Positions 47,201-56,700 of a stretch of 64,000 bases of DNA are shown piece by piece. Below the pieces are notes generated by a model. The model searched no databases. It was not told the origin of the DNA and saw only the letters and a list, made by a program, of their open reading frames with translations. Position 1 is the stretch's first letter; every line of letters begins with the position of its first letter. A program made the translations under genes and the position numbers. This stretch comes from Paenibacillus monticola. Lineage in GTDB: Bacteria > Bacillota > Bacilli > Paenibacillales > Paenibacillaceae. The stretch spans positions 21,110 through 85,109 of the forward strand of contig NZ_WJXB01000019.1 in the NCBI RefSeq assembly GCF_009664975.1. Reading direction: 5' to 3'.

Positions 47201-50174
47201 CCCAGAGGAAAGTGACCAGTATGAGCAGATAGTCGCGGACTTACTAGTAGAAGGTTTGCTCCCAAACCGCATTGTGCACCTCTGGAACTATAGTCGATCG
47301 GTTGAGGTCGAACCGAGTGTCAGCCGAATGGAAGGTCTGTTGGTGCGTGGCTTTTACAGTTTGCTCTACTTGACACAAGCGCTAGGCAAGCATCGCGTAG
47401 AAACGCCGATCACTCTGTCGGTGATCAGCAGCTTCATGCAAGACGTGCAAGGCGATGATCTCTGCGATCCGGAAAAAGCAGCTTTGCTGGGTCCCGTCAA
47501 GGTAATTCCACTTGAATACCCGAATATAACCTGTACATCCATCGATCTCCGTGTGCCTGAAAACGAAGGGCAGGAAGCGAAGCAGATTTGTCAACTTCTC
47601 GATGAAGTGAGGTCTGAAGGTACGGACCCAATCGTTGCCTATCGCGGGGGACACCGTCAGGTACAAACTTTTGAAGAGATACAGTTGGAAAAAGGCCCAA
47701 CGTCTTTGTCACCGGTGCGAGAAAATGGTGTCTACCTGATCACCGGTGGATTGGGTGACATGGGCTTAGCTTTTGCAGAAGTATTGGCGAGTGCTGTTCC
47801 TGTCAAACTCGTCTTGATGGGGCGTTCGGCTCCAAGCGTTGAAAAACAAGAGTTCTTGCGACAATTGGAGGCGAAGGGGAACGAGGTGCTCGTTCTGCAA
47901 GTAGATCTAACGGACGTAGCACAACTCCAAACTGCAATCGAGCAAATCCTATCCCGCTTCAAGACCTTGCATGGTGTCATTCATGCCGCCGGTCTTGCTG
48001 ATGGTGCGATGATCCAACGGAGGAACGCTGGAAATACCGACAACATTCTCGCTCCGAAAATCCGAGGTACCCTTTTACTGAATGAAATGTTGCGTGGAAT
48101 AGAACTGGACTTTTTCCTGCTCTGCTCCTCGATGGCTTCAATACAGGGTGGATTTGGACAAGTTGCCTACAGCGGTGCTAACGCTTTCCTTGACGCCTTT
48201 GCAAACTACAAGTCTACTCGTGAAAATAGCACGACACTCTCCGTAAACTGGGATCGCTGGCGTGATGTCGGGATTGCACGACACGTCGAAGAGTTGCATC
48301 ATCAACTGACCGGTGCAGAACTTGAGGGAGGCATTACTCGCGTAGAAGCTCAGAAGGCGTTCGCGAAACTGCTCGAGACCACGGTCGCTCAGATCGCTGT
48401 TAGCATTGAAACGCCACAGCTTCAAATGCCTAAGGGAGAACTATCGGACGATATCTTGCGAGAAGATGTGACGGTTGCAGCAGATATGCACGTCCGCCCA
48501 GACTTGAGCACGGAGTATGTGGCACCAGCGGATGAGGTTGAGCAGCGATTGTCTTACATTTGGCAGCAATTCTTCGGCTTGGATCCGATCGGAAGAATGG
48601 ATGATTTTCTGGAACTTGGCGGTGATTCACTGAAGGCGATCATTATGATCTCGAAAATTCAAAAAGAGTTCGGCGTGCGACTCCCTATTGCAGGTTTCTT
48701 TGAATATCCATCTCTGGCTGGTGTCTCATATCGTATAAAGAACTCGGGAGACTATCAGCAAGAGGGTCGTGCAATTGAAACGACCGTGGAATCTAAGTGT
48801 GCGGAAAACGAGCTCGACACATCGCTGCTCACATTTGATATAAATACGATTGAACGTCTGGTTAGTGGAGATACCAACATTCGAGGGATTTATCCATTGA
48901 CTCTGATGCAACAAGTGATCTTGACGCACAATCTGTTTTCTGCAGGTACTGGTTTGGACACTGGTGTGTTCGCGTGCCGGATCGAAGGAGCACTACGCAT
49001 CGAACAGTTCCATGAGGCTTGGCAATGGGTAATGAACCGTCACTCCATTTTACGTACGACGTTCCGCTGGCGCCGTGTTGAGTACCCTGTTCAGTTGGAG
49101 TATGGACACGCGGAACTGCCTTGGACAGAATATGATTGGACGGATCGTACGCAGGAAGAACAAGCCTCGGCCTATGAGGAGTTTGTGGATTTGGAATGTA
49201 AGAGAGGGTTTAAAGTGGGTGATTTCCCACTCATGCGGACTCATCTGATAAAGGTCGATAACAGCACTTATCGGTTCGTCTGGAGTTACCAAAACTCACT
49301 TTTTGACGGGTGGTCTACTTCATTAATCTTTAAAGAAGTACTCAACTATTATCAAACAAAGGTAAAGGCGGATAGTAGGGAAGAGCAGCTCCACTTACCT
49401 TCGGCACCACCTTTCTCTTCATATATCCGTTGGCTTCATGAACAAGATTCTGAGCTTGCGAGCGACTACTGGAAACGATCTTTCAGTGGATACTCTCCGA
49501 CACTCGAGGAATGTACTGCCGCAGAGCACCAGATGCAGCAAACTGTCTGTCCGGCAAAGCGTGAACTATCGCTCACGGAAGAGGAGGTGCGTCAGATAAG
49601 TCTTAGAGCAAAGGAACTTGGGCTGACCCTTAGTACGATTACCATCGGAGCGTGGGCACTTTGCCAAGCGGAACAGATTGGCACTGACGATGTGTTGCTC
49701 AGTCTGATTACCTCAGGACGTACGGCCAATCTTGAAGGACTTGATGCGATGGTCGGATTGTTTACGAATTCCTTACCTGTGCGTGTCCGACTCGGAGATG
49801 GTGGCAGCACGACGCAACATTTCAAACGCTTGCAAGAACAACTGGTAGAGATGACGAATTACGAATATGTCAGTCCGCATCAGATCGCTAAATGGACAGG
49901 CGTGCCTTACAACCTGCTGCAACAAGCGGTCTATGAGCGAACGCTTGTCTATCTGAACTATCCTGTGGACATCTCACAGGAGTTGTCGAGCGGAGATCTC
50001 GCTTTTGCTGATCTGGTGTCCGTTGGACAATTAAATGTCCCATTGCGAATGTATGCTCAGCCAGGTGAGCGTTTTACTCTGACAATCACGTATGACGAAG
50101 CAAGATACGAAGAACAACAGATTTTAAGCTTGCTAGAACGTATGCAGCACTTTCTAGTCAGCGTGATCGTTTAA
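44256..50174 (+). CDS. PKS-NRPS hybrid KS-AT(non-malonyl)-KR-ACP-C(degenerate), probable last module
   Basis: A 1972-aa hybrid. KS: Cys182 (NTACSTS), EAHGTGT, KSNFGHLD. AT: GYSFGEY (Ser632) with LAGH (727–730), the same unusual pair as the second PKS, so again predicted for hydroxymalonyl-ACP. KR: TGGLGDMG near 1163, Tyr in YSGANAF. ACP: Ser1458 (LGGDSLKA). The C-terminal condensation domain has QNSLFDG where HHxxxDG is expected (Gln1679, Asn1680), so both histidines are gone while Asp and Gly remain. No carrier or thioesterase follows. ATG 44256 has GGGGAGG 8 bases upstream and overlaps the preceding stop by 8 bases. By position it may perform chain release, or its C domain may be inactive. 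Confidence 0.93.
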   Translation: MTKKVEPARAGLEIAVIGMACRFPGASDLAGFWNNLKEGVESITFFSEEELLAAGVDEALVKNPDYVPAKGVLERADWFDNQFFEYSPRDAAILDPQIRIFHEVAWEAIEHAGYNPDLQGSIGLYAGASPNIFWQVMASLNSMESGTEQFAVGQLANRDYMNTRVSYKLNLQGPSVSVNTACSTSLAAIHMASRALLTGECRIALAGGVSISTPQKDGYLYMEGMILSPDGHCRPFDAAAQGSVPGEGAGVVMLKPLKAALADGDTIYAVIKGSASNNDGVRKVGYTAPSIEGQAEVIRASHRVARVELETISYIEAHGTGTVMGDPIELEALKAAFGTKARHGIKIGSVKSNFGHLDAAAGVAGFIKTVLSLQHGQLPPSLHFEKPNPRMDFAKGTFVVNTQLNEWKEESGPLRAGVSSFGIGGTNVHVLLEEAPQVESAPAQRSQQILILSAMTTSALEKQTENLLNFFKQNPQVSLADVAYTLKVGRREMKHRRSMVVSSVEEAVRELELLVNPSKQRARVHLAVAQDQRPVYFLFPGQGSQYVQMGRELYEREPFFRDQLNECLNKLQTLTGENFARIQYPEDAEAEVSKSQLSQTQYAQPLIFAFEYSLAKLLMHWGLQPSAMIGYSFGEYAVACLAGVFSLDDALKLIVARGKLMQSVSEGSMLSVPMTEQELQPLLTPDVSLAVNNGNSCIVAGQAQAIETFETEMKKRRLLCMRVNSPLAGHSLLMDGILGEFEKVVRCVTFHKPQLPYISDISGGWITVGEATSVEYWVRHIRETVRFADGVEELLKQPNALFIEVGPGRDLSVLTRRFLKQESTQQVFDLVRIPKRELSDHYYFLHKLAGLWAHGVKVNWTAFYNGEKRIRIALPTYPFEQRHFPANVPHPMLVFEATRMGLSQEVAAIVETGKKLVRYHIPSWKRSLQGSVDTTPATWWFFEDELGLGDRLITALRAEGHQVVRIRAGEAFQRESDSFTLNPEESDQYEQIVADLLVEGLLPNRIVHLWNYSRSVEVEPSVSRMEGLLVRGFYSLLYLTQALGKHRVETPITLSVISSFMQDVQGDDLCDPEKAALLGPVKVIPLEYPNITCTSIDLRVPENEGQEAKQICQLLDEVRSEGTDPIVAYRGGHRQVQTFEEIQLEKGPTSLSPVRENGVYLITGGLGDMGLAFAEVLASAVPVKLVLMGRSAPSVEKQEFLRQLEAKGNEVLVLQVDLTDVAQLQTAIEQILSRFKTLHGVIHAAGLADGAMIQRRNAGNTDNILAPKIRGTLLLNEMLRGIELDFFLLCSSMASIQGGFGQVAYSGANAFLDAFANYKSTRENSTTLSVNWDRWRDVGIARHVEELHHQLTGAELEGGITRVEAQKAFAKLLETTVAQIAVSIETPQLQMPKGELSDDILREDVTVAADMHVRPDLSTEYVAPADEVEQRLSYIWQQFFGLDPIGRMDDFLELGGDSLKAIIMISKIQKEFGVRLPIAGFFEYPSLAGVSYRIKNSGDYQQEGRAIETTVESKCAENELDTSLLTFDINTIERLVSGDTNIRGIYPLTLMQQVILTHNLFSAGTGLDTGVFACRIEGALRIEQFHEAWQWVMNRHSILRTTFRWRRVEYPVQLEYGHAELPWTEYDWTDRTQEEQASAYEEFVDLECKRGFKVGDFPLMRTHLIKVDNSTYRFVWSYQNSLFDGWSTSLIFKEVLNYYQTKVKADSREEQLHLPSAPPFSSYIRWLHEQDSELASDYWKRSFSGYSPTLEECTAAEHQMQQTVCPAKRELSLTEEEVRQISLRAKELGLTLSTITIGAWALCQAEQIGTDDVLLSLITSGRTANLEGLDAMVGLFTNSLPVRVRLGDGGSTTQHFKRLQEQLVEMTNYEYVSPHQIAKWTGVPYNLLQQAVYERTLVYLNYPVDISQELSSGDLAFADLVSVGQLNVPLRMYAQPGERFTLTITYDEARYEEQQILSLLERMQHFLVSVIV

Positions 50175-50203
50175 TACAAATTTGAAAGGGGTCAATCCAA
50201 ATC

Positions 50204-51958
50204 ATGACTCAAAACAGCAAGAGTTCCACCTTGCGGAAAACGATCAGTGTCATATATCGATTCATCCGTCCCTATAAGGGCTGGGTGATCACTGCCTTGA
50301 CCGCATCCGTTATCGCAGCGATATGCGACCTCACTGGTGTCTATCTGATTAAGCAAATGATTGACAATGCTCTGGCAAGTGAAACACAACAACTGGCTAT
50401 GATTGTCGTTCTTGTTGCGGTCATGGTAGTGGCAGGTTTTGTTGCCAATTATTTTCTCACTTATGCGACTGGTCGATTTGGGACAAAGGCAGTGGGGGAT
50501 ATGCGTAACGCCCTCGCCGTACGACTGAGCGAACTTCCGGTGTCTGATGTCGAAAACGAACGCTCAGGTGACCTCGTCTCACGTGTAACCAATGACGTGA
50601 GCGCCATTCAATCGTTTATTTCCCAACATTCTACCAATTTGATTTATGCGCCGATCATCGTAGTGTCCGCCCTCATCTATTTAGGAAGCTTGAACTGGAA
50701 ATTGACTTTGGTGAGCTTTGCGGCAACACCGATCATGATGTATATCGCTAACCTGATCTCAAAGCCGATTCAAGAGCAATCCTCGAATTACTACGGGGCG
50801 CTCGCAGAAGCGAACTCTGTCGCCCAAGAAGGCATTGCGGGCAATGCGATCACCAAGGCATTTAATTTACAAAAACCGATGTATGCAAAAGTGGAAGGTT
50901 TCTATTACAAAGCCATGCATCATGGCTTCAAGATTGCGAAGCAAGAATCGCTGATGCGTCCGTCAGTCGTTATGATGTATGAATTGCCAGTTGTACTGTG
51001 TACTATTTACGGCGGTTATCTGGCTGTTAGTGGCTTGTTAGCTGCCGGGGCATTGGTAGCCTTCTTGCAAATGTTGCGTATGCTTGTCATTCAAACCGTT
51101 CAAATTCCTGACCTGGTATCCAACGCTCGTTCAGTCGCGGGAGCTGTTGGACGAATCACCGACATGCTGGAAGCACCGACTGAGCGAACTAATGGTCGTG
51201 CCTTTACCCCAGTAGAAAATGCATTGGTGGTGATTGATGATGTTACGTTCGGCTATGAAAAAGATAAGAATATCATCGCTGGTGTCTCTTTCACATTGAC
51301 CAAAGGCAAAACAATTGCCCTTGTCGGTTCGTCTGGCAGTGGTAAGTCTACTATACTGAACTTGTTGCTCAGTTTCTATGAGCCGCAGAAGGGTGCGATT
51401 CTCGTTCATGGCCACGATTTAAAAGATTGGAATCTGAAAGCTTTGCGTGACCAGTTTGCTGTTGTTTCCCAAGACACCTTCTTGTTCCCAGGCACGATTG
51501 AGGACAATATTCGTTTGGGTAACATAGAAGCGGATTTTAATCAAATTGTGGAGGCATCGAAAATCGCAGGAGCTTACTCCTTTATTCAGGAGCTCCCAGA
51601 AGGGTTTCAAACTCAAGTCGGCGAGCGCGGCACGGTGCTTTCAGGTGGTCAGAAACAGCGTATATCCATTGCGCGAGCTGCTTTGAAAAAAGCACCAATC
51701 CTTTTGCTGGACGAAGCGACATCCGCACTAGATAACGAGTCCGAAGCTCAAGTTCAGCAAGCTCTTGAGGTGTTTTCGAAGGATCATGCAACGATGGTCA
51801 TTGCCCACCGCCTTTCCACAATCAAGATGGCAGACGAGATTCTGATGCTTGATCAAGGGCATATCGCTGAACGTGGTACACACCAAGAATTGATGGAGCT
51901 AGACGGACTTTACCACCAGTACCACATGGAGAATGAGGAGGATATGCAACATGTTTAA
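50204..51958 (+). CDS. ABC exporter subunit (TMD-NBD half transporter)
   Basis: Half-size exporter of 584 aa: about six membrane helices in residues 20–310, then a nucleotide-binding domain with Walker A (GSSGSGKST), Q-loop, signature LSGGQKQ and Walker B (LLLDEATSALD). The catalytic Glu is present. It overlaps the next half transporter by 8 bases, so the two probably form a heterodimer that exports the cluster product. The gene follows the last PKS after 29 bases, with GAAAGGGG before the ATG. Confidence 0.95.
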   Translation: MTQNSKSSTLRKTISVIYRFIRPYKGWVITALTASVIAAICDLTGVYLIKQMIDNALASETQQLAMIVVLVAVMVVAGFVANYFLTYATGRFGTKAVGDMRNALAVRLSELPVSDVENERSGDLVSRVTNDVSAIQSFISQHSTNLIYAPIIVVSALIYLGSLNWKLTLVSFAATPIMMYIANLISKPIQEQSSNYYGALAEANSVAQEGIAGNAITKAFNLQKPMYAKVEGFYYKAMHHGFKIAKQESLMRPSVVMMYELPVVLCTIYGGYLAVSGLLAAGALVAFLQMLRMLVIQTVQIPDLVSNARSVAGAVGRITDMLEAPTERTNGRAFTPVENALVVIDDVTFGYEKDKNIIAGVSFTLTKGKTIALVGSSGSGKSTILNLLLSFYEPQKGAILVHGHDLKDWNLKALRDQFAVVSQDTFLFPGTIEDNIRLGNIEADFNQIVEASKIAGAYSFIQELPEGFQTQVGERGTVLSGGQKQRISIARAALKKAPILLLDEATSALDNESEAQVQQALEVFSKDHATMVIAHRLSTIKMADEILMLDQGHIAERGTHQELMELDGLYHQYHMENEEDMQHV

Positions 51959-53696
51959 AAAGTGGAACTTTCCAGAATTCTTCCGTATGATGTCGCTGAT
52001 GCAACGTCAACTCTGGAATTATTTAATCACTCTTTGCCTGATTGCGGGTATCTACTCAGCACATATGATTCTCTTGGCCTTTATAAATGAACGATTATTG
52101 AACGGTGCAATTAGCGGTGATCAAGAATTGCTCACCTCGGCTATTGTACTCACCTGTGTCGTCTTGGTGCTCGCGTGTATTACCAGTCCAATCGCCATGT
52201 ACCTGTTTGACTTGGCTGTTCATCGTGCGCTGACTCATTTGAAACTTCGTTTGTTTAAAAAAATACAGGACCTACCAGTTTCGTACTTGGAGAAGCGTCA
52301 CAGCGGAGACCTCATCTCCGCCATTACCAACGACGTAAACAGTGTAGAACAAGCTTATCGTTACCACCTGTATCTGCTTGTTGAAGCGATCTTTTACGGT
52401 ACAGGTTCAACAATCGCGATGTTCGTGCTCGACTGGAGACTCTCCATGCTGATGGTTGTACTGGGGATGGCTTCGGCGTATTTCACCACCAAATATGCAG
52501 GACCGCTTCGTGAAATCGGTGACAAAGTGCAAACAGCGATGTCTGATATGACTGTGCACTGGGTGGATATGGTAGGTGGATTCCGTCTGTTGAAAGTGTT
52601 CAAGATTTCTGGTTTCGTGCTGGAGCGTTTTGGACAAAAGAACGAAGCAATCGTAGCCCATAACATTGAGAGGATTCGATTGGACAGTCAACTCAAGGGG
52701 ATCAACTACCTGCTCAGTATTTTCAGCTTGATCGGCGTCTTCGTCGTCGGGTCTTTCATGGTTGCAAGTGGGGAAATCGACTTTGGTACGGTTATGGGGA
52801 TTGTCACCTTGCAAAACGGTGTTGCATTCCTTTTCTTGAACTTCGGTAACTTCTTCACCAACCTGCAAGGCTCGCTGGCTGGTTCGAAGCGCATTTACGA
52901 TATCCTTAATGCAGAATCGGAGCCAGACCACTACAACACTTCAGGCAGTAGTAAAGGAGACGAAGCGATTTCGTTGCGAGGGCTCGATTTCTCGTACGAT
53001 GGTCGAGAAAAAGTATTGCAAGGGCTCTCATTCGACATTCGCCCAGGTCAAGTGGCTGCCCTCGTCGGTCCTTCCGGAAGCGGTAAATCGACGGTGATCA
53101 AGTTGTTGCTCGGGTTCTATGAACCAACAGGCGGAAACTTATCGATCAATGGACGTCCACTCTCTGCGTATACGTTAGAAGAGTTGCGCGACCAGATCGC
53201 GTACGTACCTCAGGAGGCATTCTTGTTTGAAGGAACGATCGAAGAAAATATTGCCCATGGGCGTCCGGATGCCACCCATGACGATGTTGTGCGTGCGGTG
53301 AAACTTGCGAATGCCCACGAATTTATCTCGGACATGTCCCAGGGATACGCGACGCGTGTCGGAGAGCGTGGCATTCGCCTCTCGGGTGGACAACGTCAGC
53401 GTATCGCCATCGCCCGCGCCATTTTGCGCGATGCACCGATCTTGTTGCTTGACGAGGCGACCTCCGCGCTTGATACCGCTTCGGAACAACTTGTCCTAGA
53501 AGCTCTCCAGACCCTGATGAAGGGTCGTACCACCGTCGCCATTGCTCACCGTCTGAAGACAATTGAGCACGCCGACGTCATCTTTGTCCTCGAGAAGGGC
53601 AAGATCGTGGAAAAAGGCACCCATCACGAACTGCTTAAGCAAGAAGGTGTCTACAGTCGTTTACACAACATACAGTTTGCTGAATCTTTGACCTAA
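51951..53696 (+). CDS. ABC exporter subunit, partner of the preceding gene
   Basis: Half-size exporter of 581 aa with membrane helices in residues about 20–300 and a nucleotide-binding domain (GPSGSGKST, LSGGQRQRIAIA, LLLDEATSALD, catalytic Glu present). Since both partners keep complete ATPase motifs, the pair lacks the degenerate-site asymmetry seen in some heterodimeric exporters. ATG 51951 is preferred (GAGGAGG 9 bases upstream, MFKKWNFPEF); ATG 51933 is in frame. Exporter genes sit in the middle of the biosynthetic operon and precede the starter-type NRPS by 27 bases. Confidence 0.94.
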   Translation: MFKKWNFPEFFRMMSLMQRQLWNYLITLCLIAGIYSAHMILLAFINERLLNGAISGDQELLTSAIVLTCVVLVLACITSPIAMYLFDLAVHRALTHLKLRLFKKIQDLPVSYLEKRHSGDLISAITNDVNSVEQAYRYHLYLLVEAIFYGTGSTIAMFVLDWRLSMLMVVLGMASAYFTTKYAGPLREIGDKVQTAMSDMTVHWVDMVGGFRLLKVFKISGFVLERFGQKNEAIVAHNIERIRLDSQLKGINYLLSIFSLIGVFVVGSFMVASGEIDFGTVMGIVTLQNGVAFLFLNFGNFFTNLQGSLAGSKRIYDILNAESEPDHYNTSGSSKGDEAISLRGLDFSYDGREKVLQGLSFDIRPGQVAALVGPSGSGKSTVIKLLLGFYEPTGGNLSINGRPLSAYTLEELRDQIAYVPQEAFLFEGTIEENIAHGRPDATHDDVVRAVKLANAHEFISDMSQGYATRVGERGIRLSGGQRQRIAIARAILRDAPILLLDEATSALDTASEQLVLEALQTLMKGRTTVAIAHRLKTIEHADVIFVLEKGKIVEKGTHHELLKQEGVYSRLHNIQFAESLT

Positions 53697-53723
53697 CGAT
53701 GACGAAGGGAGAGACATGCCCTT

Positions 53724-56700
53724 ATGGTATGTGACACACAGATCTATTATCCGCTGACTCATGCCCAGAAGCGTATCTGGTTCATGGAGAACCTGTATCC
53801 GAACACTTCTCTGAACATTATCGGCGGACTGATTCGCATTTACGGAAGCGTCAATCTGGACTTGCTGGAGGAGGCCATTCAACACTTCATTGAGAACAAC
53901 GAAGGAATAAGACTTCAGCTCTCTCTGGAGGGGAAGGAAGTACAGCAGTACGTACAACCTTATGCAAGAAAATCGTTGCAACACTTCGATTTTTCCAATG
54001 CATCCGACCCACACATCGTGGCAGATGCTTGGGTACAGGAGGAGTTGCTAAAGCCGTTCCAACTCTATGAATATTCGTTATTTGATTTCGCTCTGGTAAC
54101 CGTTCGCGATGGGGAACACGCATATTATTTGAAGTTTCATCACCTGATTGCTGACGGTTGGTCGATACGTTTGCTTAGCGAACAGATCGCAAACGTTTAC
54201 AGTCGGATTTCTGCCGGTGAACCAGTTGGCGTAGAAGAGAAGCCAAGTTATCTTGACTACGTTGCCAAAGAACGACAGTATTTGCGATCCAATCGTTTTG
54301 AGAAAGATCGCATGTTCTGGCGAAAGATATTCACTGACCTCCCTGAGGCTTCATTGCAAAAAAAATCGTTCTCTGTCGCAGGGCGCCGAAAACGATTTTA
54401 CTTGAGTCGAGAGATGGCTGAACGGGTACGGAACTGGACGGAAGAATACAAATTTTCGTTGAATACGTTTTTTGTTTCTCTGCTATTCCTCTATTTGCAT
54501 AAGAGCACACAACAGGATGATCTGATCATCGGAACGCCAGTCGTGAACCGAGCCGGAGTCAAAGAAAAGAATATCTTTGGCATGTTTACGAGTACCATGC
54601 CGATTCGAATAAAACTCGATCCAGAAGAGAACCTTGAAATCTTAACGAAGCGAGTAGGGGCTGAACTCACTCGTTCCTATTATCATCAACGTTATCCCTA
54701 TGATCTGCTTGTTCAAGACCTGGAGTTATCGAAGCAGGGTTCTGAGGGTTTGTTTCAGCTTTCGGTTAACTACTACAACACACTTATGAATCATGAGTTT
54801 TCGGTAGGAGGACTCATGCATGACGAGTACTACAGTGGATATCAATTCTATCCGATGCAAGTCGTGATAAAGGAATGGCATGGGGAATTGGAGTTACAGT
54901 TTGACTACAAAACGGATGAGTATGCCGATGGGGACATCGAGGTTCTCTATGAGCGGCTTTGTCATTTGATTGAAGTAGTGACGGAGAATGGCCAAGCTCC
55001 AATTGGTAGCATATCTCTCCTCACGGATTCGGAGTACTCCCAAGAAATACATGAACGCAACGATACGGAAGCCGATTATCCGAAACGTCCTGTACATCAG
55101 CTCATCGAAGAGCAAGCAGCACGAACACCAAACAAAAAGGCGGTTTCTTTCCATGATCATTCACTGACCTATGCGGAACTCAATGCGAAGGCAAATCGAT
55201 TTGCGAATCATTTGCGTAGACAAGGGGTGACTCGCAACAGCCTGGTCGGCATACATCTCGGGCATTCTCTTGAGATGTTGGTCGCGTTACTTGGGATTCT
55301 CAAAGCGGGCGGGGCCTATGTGCCGATCGACCCAAGCTATCCAGTCAACCGTATCCAGCATATTTTGGATGACAGCGGAGTACGGATTGTTATTACGGAT
55401 CGTCCTTTTGCATCTGGAATTTCCTATACGGGACAACTTCTTGACCTGAATGCATCTCTTGCGAAGGATATGACCAATCTAGAGTTGGTGAATGTACTTT
55501 CTGATACGGCCTATGTCATCTATACCTCTGGATCAACAGGTCAACCGAAGGGAGCAGTGATAGAGCATCGAGGACTTGTAAACTACATCTGGTGGGCGCA
55601 AGCAACATATTTACCAGACGAAGATGATGTGATCGCCTTGTACTCGTCTTTGTCGTTTGACTTGACCGTGACGTCGATTTTTTCACCACTTGTTGCAGGT
55701 CGTGAAGTGGTGATTTATGCCGAAAACGATGGGGAATTCATTCTTGATCGTATTTTGCAAGAGAAGCGGGTAACCGTGGTCAAAACCACACCTGCACATC
55801 TCGCTTTGCTTAAGGAGCGGGACTCCCTTCAAGATTCGGTTCGCCGATGGATTATTGGTGGGGAGGACTTGAAAACGGAAGTAGCTCGTAAGATTGTCGA
55901 GAATTCTGGCGGGAACGTAACGGTCTTCAATGAATACGGTCCGACAGAAACGGTTGTTGGTTGCATGATTCATCGTTACGAACCCACTTTGGACACAGGG
56001 ACTTCGGTGCCAATAGGTCAACCGATCTCGAATACGCAGATCTATTTGCTAGATCGCGATGGACAACCAGTTCCGACGGGTGCGGCGGGAGAACTGTACA
56101 TTTCCGGCTATGGTGTGGCACGCGGTTATCTGAACCGACCGGAACTGACAGCGGAAAGGTTTCTTTCTAATCCATTTTTGTTGGGTAATCGTATCTACAA
56201 GACGGGAGATCTCGCGATTCGTACGAAGTCTGGTCAGATCACCTATCTGGGGCGACTGGATCATCAAGTGAAAATTCGAGGCCACCGCATCGAACTGGGG
56301 GAGATTGAGAACTGTTTGCTGCAGCACAGGTCCGTGTCGGATGCCGTTGTTATGGATTACACCGATGTAAACGGGGCGAAGCATCTAGTAGCGTATTTGG
56401 TTTCCGGCAAGGAGGTCGTTAGTGCATTTGAGTTACGCCAACATATAATGGAGGCTCTGCCTAGTTATATGGTGCCGACGTACTTCGTGCTTCTCGAGCA
56501 ACTGCCACTGACCGCGAATGGTAAGATCGACCGAGTTGCATTGCCTGATCCAATCGAAACGGCCATCATCGATGAGCTGTCCGCACTACTGGACGAGACA
56601 GTCGAGGCGCTCCTGGTTCAAGCGGTACGTGACGTCTTAAGGATTGAATCAGTGACGGCGACCGATAACTTTTATCAGTTAGGTGGAGATTCTGTCAAGG

